From the NCBI GenBank assembly GCA_021787655.1, contig JAJYLM010000064.1:1-11068 (forward strand): a stretch of DNA of 11,068 nucleotides, written 5' to 3'. This DNA is from a bacterium. GTDB lineage: Bacteria > JAMCPX01. The notes under the pieces were generated by a model. It had not been told where the DNA came from. It was given only the letters and a program-made list of their open reading frames with translations, and did not search any database. A program made the translations under genes and the position numbers. Below are positions 7,203 to 11,068 of this stretch, in pieces (position 1 is the first letter of the stretch; every line of letters starts with the position of its first letter).

Positions 7203-7255
7203 GGTTTACCTCTTAATCCCTATATCGACTAAAATGACGAAAAGATCAAGCATAT

Positions 7256-7879
7256 TCAGCGATCCCCGGCCATTATGGCTCCCACATGGACAGGTTTGAA
7301 TCCCCTGGCTATAAGGTACAGCTCCGAGGACGAACGCCGCGATGCCGGAGGTTTTGTGGTAAAGACCTCGCGGAAGCAGCCCCTGATCCTGTCCTGCAGG
7401 GGCCTGAGCGCAGGGCTGTAAAAGAGCTTGATCAGAAAATTGCCGTTGCTCTTCAGCAGACCCGGCAGCAGCGAAACGATTATTCCGGAGAGTTCAAGAT
7501 TCCCCTCGGTGTCTGTCGGGGCGTTGCCTGAAATGTTGATGGATATATCGGATACGACCGTATCGAATTTTCCATTGATCGCGGCACGTGCCTGCTGCTG
7601 TACAGAAGGGTCACGAACATCACCTTTTATCAGAACGGCATTGGGGGCGTGGATCGGCAGGATATCGAGAATATCGAGACCAACAACAGTTCCTGTGCTG
7701 CCCACGACATGAAGAAGCACCTGCATCCAGCCTCCGGGGGCGGCACCGATATCGAGGACCCGGCTGCCCTGCCGGATAATATGGTAGGAATCGTTTAACT
7801 GTATCAACTTAAACGACGCCCGGGACCTGAAGCCCTGTTGTTTTGCGAGTTTATAGTAACCGTCTTTCCGGATGTACAT
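7256..7879 (-). CDS. rlmE: 23S rRNA (uridine-2'-O-)-methyltransferase RlmE/FtsJ
   Basis: SAM-dependent enzyme that 2'-O-methylates a uridine in the A-loop of 23S rRNA (U2552 in E. coli) late in large-subunit assembly. It has 207 residues. It shows the N-terminal YIRKDGYYKLAKQQGFRSRA pattern, the SAM-binding motif VLDIGAAPGGW, and the K-D-K-E catalytic tetrad at K24 (RASFKL), D111 (VVSDIS), K151 (FLIKLF) and E186 (SSSELYLIARGFK). The motif after the catalytic Asp is DISINISG instead of the usual DMAPNxSG, a noticeable but non-disabling change. I chose the ATG at 7877-7879, which has AAAGAGA upstream; a TTG at 7889-7891 would add four residues. The spacer upstream (7880-8019) is repeat-rich, so the gene may be separate from the M23 gene. 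glnB follows after 53 bp. Confidence 0.94.
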   Translation of the reverse strand: MYIRKDGYYKLAKQQGFRSRASFKLIQLNDSYHIIRQGSRVLDIGAAPGGWMQVLLHVVGSTGTVVGLDILDILPIHAPNAVLIKGDVRDPSVQQQARAAINGKFDTVVSDISINISGNAPTDTEGNLELSGIIVSLLPGLLKSNGNFLIKLFYSPALRPLQDRIRGCFREVFTTKPPASRRSSSELYLIARGFKPVHVGAIMAGDR

Positions 7880-7893
7880 ATTCTCTTTCAACG

Positions 7894-8009
7894 ATTAAAA
7901 ATTCAAAATTAAAGATTAAAAATATTGTTACTGGCACGTACTCTCGAATGTTAATTCCGGATCCCGGTATTCCCGGTATTGAATATTGAATCTTTAATCT
8001 TGAATTTCT
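7894..8009. repeat. AT-rich heptanucleotide repeat in two inverted arms
   Basis: The spacer between the M23 gene and rlmE has two arms that match each other inverted (7897-7923 against 7983-8009, 23 of 27 positions by my count). Each arm is a run of four degenerate 7-bp units of pattern NTTKAAT. On the plus strand 7978-8005 reads ATTGAAT, ATTGAAT, CTTTAAT, CTTGAAT; on the minus strand 7921-7894 reads TTTTAAT, CTTTAAT, TTTGAAT, TTTTAAT. The centre holds a perfect 9-bp tandem CCCGGTATT twice (7963-7980). It can fold into a long AT-rich hairpin. It could be a small non-coding mobile or repetitive element, or simple slippage repeats. Confidence 0.7.
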
Positions 8010-8019
8010 TCCCTGCGGA

Positions 8020-8946
8020 TTACTGGAAGTTACCGACAAGATAACGCATCGGATTTACCGGTATGCCGTTTATCATCACCTGGTAGTGTACGTGCGGTCC
8101 TGTCGAAAATCCTGTGTCCCCGACCAGGCCGATCGTCTGTCCCCGTTTTACTATCTCACCGGTTTTGACCTCTATCTTGCTCATGTGTCCATACAGCGTT
8201 GTAATGCCATAACCATGATCGATGACGACGGTGTTACCAAAGCCGCTTTCCCATCCTGCATAGCTGACAATGCCATTGCTCGGTGCCCTGATGGGGTTTC
8301 CTGACTGGGTCGCAATGTCGAGACCTTCGTGAAATTCCTTGCCGCCGGTAATTGGATTGATGCGCCAGCCAAAACCGGAGCTTATAAAGCCCCGTACAGG
8401 CCATATCGACGGTGTTGCAAGCAGAAGGTCCTTTTTATCGAGGATATTTTCATATACCTCCTGCAGACTCTGCTCTTCCATACCGGTTTTTGAAAGCAGG
8501 TCGTTGATGTCCATCTCCATTTTCTTCACCAGCATTTCCTTGCTGACGCCGGACAACGGCACAGGGTATCCTCCGGTATTGATGGTCGGTCCGCCGATGC
8601 TGTAGGTGTTTTCCTTCTTGGAGGCAGCGTTTTCGATATTGGCGAGTATCCGGATTTTTAAATCGAACTGCTGGAGGGACTCAAGCCTGGTTTGCAGGGT
8701 GTGGATCTTATTTGCAAAATCCATGATCTGGTTGTTCTGCTCGACAACGAGTTTGCGTGCCTTGAACAACTCATGCCCCTGATATTGCTGGTGTAAAAAC
8801 TCATACACAAGGAACGAGAATACAACGAGAAAACCGGCAACTATCATCGCCCCGGCTTTCAGGACGCTGGAGCTTATGGCTGTCCTCTTTGTCTTTTCTG
8901 TTCCCTCGGGGATGACAAGTACGGTAAATTTTTTATGTTTATTCAT
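8020..8946 (-). CDS. Membrane-anchored M23 family metallopeptidase (probable DD-endopeptidase)
   Basis: Probably cleaves peptidoglycan cross-links from the inner-membrane surface. It has 308 residues: a basic cytoplasmic segment (1-28), one membrane helix (about 29-50, VLKAGAMIVAGFLVVFSFLV), a coiled coil (about 58-105), a linker, and a complete LytM/M23 domain (about 180-303). The zinc and catalytic residues are all present: H206 and D210 in FHEGLD, H254 in LYGHM, and H285/H287 in GPHVHY. In the same strand, the EnvC-like protein lacks these. The ATG at 8944-8946 is preceded by AGGTG and by a sigma70-like promoter. The frame stays open for 19 further codons, but these overlap that promoter and do not resemble the family. 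Layout resembles MepM/YebA- and Csd-type M23 proteins, but I cannot assign a symbol. Confidence 0.93.
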   Translation of the reverse strand: MNKHKKFTVLVIPEGTEKTKRTAISSSVLKAGAMIVAGFLVVFSFLVYEFLHQQYQGHELFKARKLVVEQNNQIMDFANKIHTLQTRLESLQQFDLKIRILANIENAASKKENTYSIGGPTINTGGYPVPLSGVSKEMLVKKMEMDINDLLSKTGMEEQSLQEVYENILDKKDLLLATPSIWPVRGFISSGFGWRINPITGGKEFHEGLDIATQSGNPIRAPSNGIVSYAGWESGFGNTVVIDHGYGITTLYGHMSKIEVKTGEIVKRGQTIGLVGDTGFSTGPHVHYQVMINGIPVNPMRYLVGNFQ

Positions 8947-8973
8947 ACGGACACCTATAACAGGCGTAGGTAC

Positions 8974-9003
8974 AGTAGAGCACAAAACCCTTACCCCTGT
9001 CAA
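8974..9003 (-). promoter_or_regulatory. Sigma70-like promoter of the M23 gene
   Basis: On the minus strand a perfect -35 TTGACA (8998-9003) is followed after 18 nt by TCTACT (8974-8979), a 4/6 match to TATAAT. Transcription would start near 8967, giving a short leader of about 20 nt before the M23 ATG. It follows the transaldolase remnant, which suggests that a new transcription unit begins here. Confidence 0.5.
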
Positions 9004-9051
9004 CTGAATTACGCCCCCAGGTCGATTTCAAGGCCGGTACGGGGGGTCGAT

Positions 9052-9117
9052 TTACTTTTTCAGGGCTGATTTCAGCTTTTCCCAGTCCTGAATGAGGGGT
9101 TCGATGCCCTTGTGAGG
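9052..9117 (-). pseudogene. Remnant of a second transaldolase gene (3' end only)
   Basis: Read on the minus strand this gives VPHKGIEPLIQDWEKLKSALKK and then a TAA stop. It aligns with the end of the intact transaldolase at the window edge (KGIETFNKDWEKLKSSLKK and TAA). The DNA matches too: about 45 of the first 62 bases agree, including an exact 20-base block (9070-9089 against 10940-10959). The frame is closed by a stop about nine codons further upstream (minus-strand sense), there is no start codon or ribosome site, and I can find no clear upstream homology. It is therefore a decayed paralogue or duplication scar, not a gene. Confidence 0.75.
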
Positions 9118-9233
9118 GACGGACCCGGTTATTCCGTCTCACAAATCATGGTTGCTCGGCAGGTTATCGCGAAAACAAGCGCCGGTGTCTGTGTTATTCT
9201 CCACCCCCACCTGAGGACGCTCTTCGAGACGTA

Positions 9234-9821
9234 TTATTTGATGAACACCTGGAGCTTGAGCGCCAGTCCCATATCACCGGCGATCTTGAGCTTTCCGGAC
9301 ATGAACGCCATAATGGGGTTTATCTCTCCTTTCAGCATGGCCGAGTATTCGGCTGCTTTCATACTGATCGTGCTGACGGGTATGTCCGTGTTGTTGAATC
9401 TCATTTTTGCTTTAAAGGGCTCACCGTCCGTTCTCGACAGAACGAGGTTCATCGTGCCTTTAATACCGAGCAAGGTATCGTATTTGCTTCTGTTCAGCAT
9501 GGCGGGGTTGAAGAACATCCCCATGACGGCGTCTCCGCCTTCTTTCCCGGTGATCGAGTCTCTCCAGTCCTTTTCACTCAATTCAAAGGTAATCTGGGGG
9601 TCCGGAATTCCGTTGGTTACAACGTTCAGCTCTGTTCCGTTTTTAACGATTATCCCGTACGTTGCGGGTCCCTCCCCGGTGATACTGAACTGCAGCTTGA
9701 AATCGTGCCCTTCCATGTCCTGGACCGGGTGTTCCTTTAATTCGTCCCTGAATATCTGGGGCACCACTTCCTCGAAAAAATTTGCTATGCTTATGTCCCA
9801 TTGGACTTCGTTTCCATTCAT
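9234..9821 (-). CDS. SCP2 sterol-binding domain protein
   Basis: A 195-residue protein with no signal peptide or membrane segment, so probably cytosolic. Its C-terminal half ends in the typical SCP2 closing pattern GEINPIMAFMSGKLKIAGDMGLALKLQ, split here as residues 165-174 and 175-191. Earlier parts show alternating strands (FKLQFSITGEG, ATYGIIVKNG, LNVVTNG, PQITFELSEKDW) expected of the SCP2 fold, which holds a hydrophobic ligand such as a fatty acyl chain. The actual ligand is unknown. The insert between about 92 and 150 is longer than in minimal SCP2 domains. The start is the ATG at 9819-9821, 8 nt from a strong AAAGGAGA; 13 more in-frame codons upstream lack such a site. It follows the DUF1571-like gene after 74 bp with no terminator seen, suggesting co-transcription. 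Confidence 0.85.
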   Translation of the reverse strand: MNGNEVQWDISIANFFEEVVPQIFRDELKEHPVQDMEGHDFKLQFSITGEGPATYGIIVKNGTELNVVTNGIPDPQITFELSEKDWRDSITGKEGGDAVMGMFFNPAMLNRSKYDTLLGIKGTMNLVLSRTDGEPFKAKMRFNNTDIPVSTISMKAAEYSAMLKGEINPIMAFMSGKLKIAGDMGLALKLQVFIK

Positions 9822-9829
9822 GATCGTGT

Positions 9830-9837
9830 TCTCCTTT
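9830..9837 (-). promoter_or_regulatory. Shine-Dalgarno site of the SCP2 gene
   Basis: Minus strand reads AAAGGAGA, 8 nt before the ATG at 9819-9821. It selects that start over an in-frame one at 9858-9860. Confidence 0.65.
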
Positions 9838-9895
9838 ATCGTGTACTTTTTCCTGAACAAAAATATTCAATCCTGCAACGATGGATGCCGGGGCG

Positions 9896-10756
9896 TCATT
9901 TTACCGGGGCAAAGAGCTTCCGGGGTACGTTCACGTTGATCTGCATGTCCTTCAGGATATAGCGCTCGTAGAGCTCGCCGTTAAAATTGTACAGCATGAA
10001 CTTGACCGGTATCAGTGTGTTCGCGTCGACCCATAGAGATGCTTTGCTGTACAGGATCCCGTCAACCGGCTTGTCGGAGAGAAACGCGTCGAACCGGAGG
10101 GTGTCCACGCCGGCCTCGTCGTCGTGTACCTCCCGGATCGATTGCAGCCTGAACTGTCCTGTATGTATAGAGTCCTCCATCTGTTCCAGGATCATCCTTG
10201 ACATGAACATGATGTCCGACTGGTTAATCTGCCAGTGGTTCCGGTGAAAGACCTTTACAAAAGAACTGTCCAGGGCAAATTTCATGAATCCGAGACTGCC
10301 CGCAATCCCGTTGTCCCGTGCAGTGAAATGGTCCTTGTCTTTCTTGCAGTCGTACATCGCTACAAGCCCCTTATCCCGCCTGTCCGTCCACTGCATATAA
10401 ATGCTGCAGGGCGCCTCGTAATAATAGCTTATTGTCTCCTGGTGATTGAGCTTGTTGTCGAACATCTCCTGTTTTATGAACGTGCAGTGGTAACTCTTGA
10501 TCTTTTGAAATGACGCTATGTCTTTTTTCAGCAGCCCGACGACCACGCTGTTCATGATGGATTGTGCCGTGCTGATCTTCCCGGGAGAAGCTATATCCGG
10601 TATATCCGTTCCACTTCTGGATGCGCCGGTAGTTGCTGCCCGGGACGGTGGTGCGGACGAGGTTGTTTCGGGCGGCTCCGCGTGTGCAGAGACGACCACC
10701 AGGCAGAACACAACGATGATGGACAACAGAAAACAGATCCCTGTTAAAATTCTCAT
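9896..10756 (-). CDS. Secreted DUF1571/LolA-fold protein
   Basis: A 286-residue exported protein. Residues 1-26 form a signal peptide ending SAHA, with likely cleavage before E27; there is no lipobox. Residues about 27-60 are a Ser/Thr/Pro/Ala-rich linker. The domain at about 70-286 shows the LolA/LolB-like pattern: a helix (IMNSVVVGLLKKDIASFQKIKSYHCTF, about 67-93), then alternating strands (ETISYYYEAPCSIYMQW, KGLVAMYD), and late strands ending KASLWVDANTLIPVKFMLYNF and GELYERYILKDMQINVNVPRKLF. These C-terminal features are common to the DUF1571 and outer-membrane lipoprotein-sorting families. It may carry a lipid or lipoprotein in the periplasm; this is inferred. The ATG (10754-10756) has an excellent AAGGAGGT at 10766-10773. 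The SCP2 gene follows after 74 bp. Confidence 0.78.
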   Translation of the reverse strand: MRILTGICFLLSIIVVFCLVVVSAHAEPPETTSSAPPSRAATTGASRSGTDIPDIASPGKISTAQSIMNSVVVGLLKKDIASFQKIKSYHCTFIKQEMFDNKLNHQETISYYYEAPCSIYMQWTDRRDKGLVAMYDCKKDKDHFTARDNGIAGSLGFMKFALDSSFVKVFHRNHWQINQSDIMFMSRMILEQMEDSIHTGQFRLQSIREVHDDEAGVDTLRFDAFLSDKPVDGILYSKASLWVDANTLIPVKFMLYNFNGELYERYILKDMQINVNVPRKLFAPVK

Positions 10757-10779
10757 CAGAAGGTAACCTCCTTTTTCAT
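10756..10779 (-). CDS. Possible 7-codon upstream mini-ORF (MKKEVTF)
   Basis: An ATG at 10777-10779 opens a seven-codon frame whose TGA shares one base with the ATG of the DUF1571-like gene (TGATG). The strong ribosome site of that gene lies inside the mini-ORF. This could couple or modulate translation, but such a short frame can arise by chance, and no product is claimed. Confidence 0.2.
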   Translation of the reverse strand: MKKEVTF

Positions 10780-10838
10780 GGGGATTCTCTCTCTATTGAA
10801 CTGCCGGCCAATTTTCTCATCTGCGTACGGTAAAACTC

Positions 10839-10863
10839 ATACAGATCTCTTTTCGCTCTGTAT
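10839..10863. repeat. 7-bp perfect inverted repeat upstream of the DUF1571-like gene
   Basis: Arms ATACAGA (10839-10845) and TCTGTAT (10857-10863) are separated by 11 nt in the 165-bp spacer between the transaldolase stop and the DUF1571-like gene. The layout would suit a dimeric regulator site or a weak RNA hairpin. There is no T-run, so it is not a clear terminator. It may be chance. Confidence 0.35.
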
Positions 10864-10921
10864 CCCTCCCAGAGGTGGGAAAGAATAAAGAGGATACGCG
10901 CAGGATACGATCCAGCGAGGT

Positions 10922-11068
10922 TTATTTTTTCAGAGAGCTTTTCAGCTTTTCCCAGTCCTTATTGAAGGTCTCAATGCCTTTATCGGTAAGGGGGTGTTTC
11001 ATGAGCCGTTCAAGAACATTGAACGGGACGGTCGCAATATGTGCACCAAGCAGGGCTGACTGGACAAA
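10922..11068 (-). CDS. Transaldolase / fructose-6-phosphate aldolase family, C-terminal end (cut by window edge)
   Basis: The last 48 residues and TAA stop of a gene that begins outside the window. The sequence includes SALLGAHIATVPFNVLERL and then MKHPLTDKGIETFNKDWEKL, the standard C-terminus of the short (about 215-residue) TalC/MipB-type transaldolases, where 'GAHxATxP' and 'HPLTDKGIExFxxDW' are strongly conserved. These cytosolic enzymes transfer dihydroxyacetone units in the pentose phosphate pathway; some members act as fructose-6-phosphate aldolases. The catalytic lysine and the residues that tell the two activities apart are upstream of the window edge, so I give no symbol. A decayed copy of the same 3' end lies at 9052-9117. 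Confidence 0.92.
   Translation of the reverse strand, partial: FVQSALLGAHIATVPFNVLERLMKHPLTDKGIETFNKDWEKLKSSLKK

Noticed and set aside
7221..7249. A possible promoter for glnB (TTGATC, then GATATA after 17 nt, minus strand)
   Set aside because: The -10 matches only 3 of 6 positions and there is no sigma54 pattern (TGGCAC-N5-TTGC) nearby, so I do not list it as a feature.
7851..8039. A 62-codon minus-strand frame across the heptad-repeat spacer
   Set aside because: Its translation is made from repeat units and overlaps both neighbours; there is no ribosome site and no protein-like pattern.
8947..9003. A 19-codon N-terminal extension of the M23 peptidase
   Set aside because: It would start at the TTG of a perfect -35 box and does not look like the family; MNKHKK at 8946 has its own ribosome site.
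9112..9939. A plus-strand open frame (275 codons) opposite the SCP2 gene
   Set aside because: Its Ser/Phe/Pro-rich translation is the mirror of the SCP2 gene, which has clear family motifs and a strong ribosome site.

Overview
The window is about 11 kb of gene-dense, moderate-GC DNA. Every convincing gene lies on the minus strand, so transcription runs from base 11068 towards base 1. The presence of an outer-membrane-directed lipid transport system (MlaFED), EnvC-like and M23 murein proteins and a LolA-like carrier shows a diderm (Gram-negative-type) bacterium. The gene mix would fit Desulfobacterota, Nitrospirota or a related lineage, but that placement is inference; no rRNA or other firm marker is present.

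In transcription order: (1) the 3' end of a transaldolase/fructose-6-phosphate aldolase gene (10922-11068, cut by the window edge). (2) A secreted LolA-fold DUF1571-like protein (9896-10756) followed by an SCP2-domain protein (9234-9821). (3) A 287-bp spacer (8947-9233) holding a decayed second copy of the transaldolase 3' end and a sigma70-like promoter. (4) A membrane-anchored, catalytically intact M23 peptidase (8020-8946). (5) A 140-bp spacer (7880-8019) built from two inverted arms of an AT-rich heptanucleotide repeat. (6) rlmE and the PII gene glnB. (7) A tightly packed envelope operon envC-like/alr/mlaE/mlaF/mlaD (1568-6805), with gaps of 1-2 bp or overlaps. (8) Enolase (210-1496). (9) The 5' end of a short-chain dehydrogenase gene (1-200, cut by the window edge).

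The theme is cell-envelope upkeep. Alr makes D-alanine for peptidoglycan; the EnvC-like protein probably activates an amidase; the M23 enzyme probably cuts peptidoglycan cross-links; MlaFED moves phospholipids between membranes. The most notable gene is mlaD. Its product has an N-terminal membrane anchor and MCE domain, a long helical region, and a C-terminal stretch that looks like an outer-membrane beta-barrel. This matches the one-protein trans-envelope bridge described for diderm Firmicutes (Veillonella), and the cluster has no mlaA, mlaB or mlaC. I see no tRNA, rRNA, CRISPR array, transposase or phage gene, and no gene-free stretch over 300 bp.
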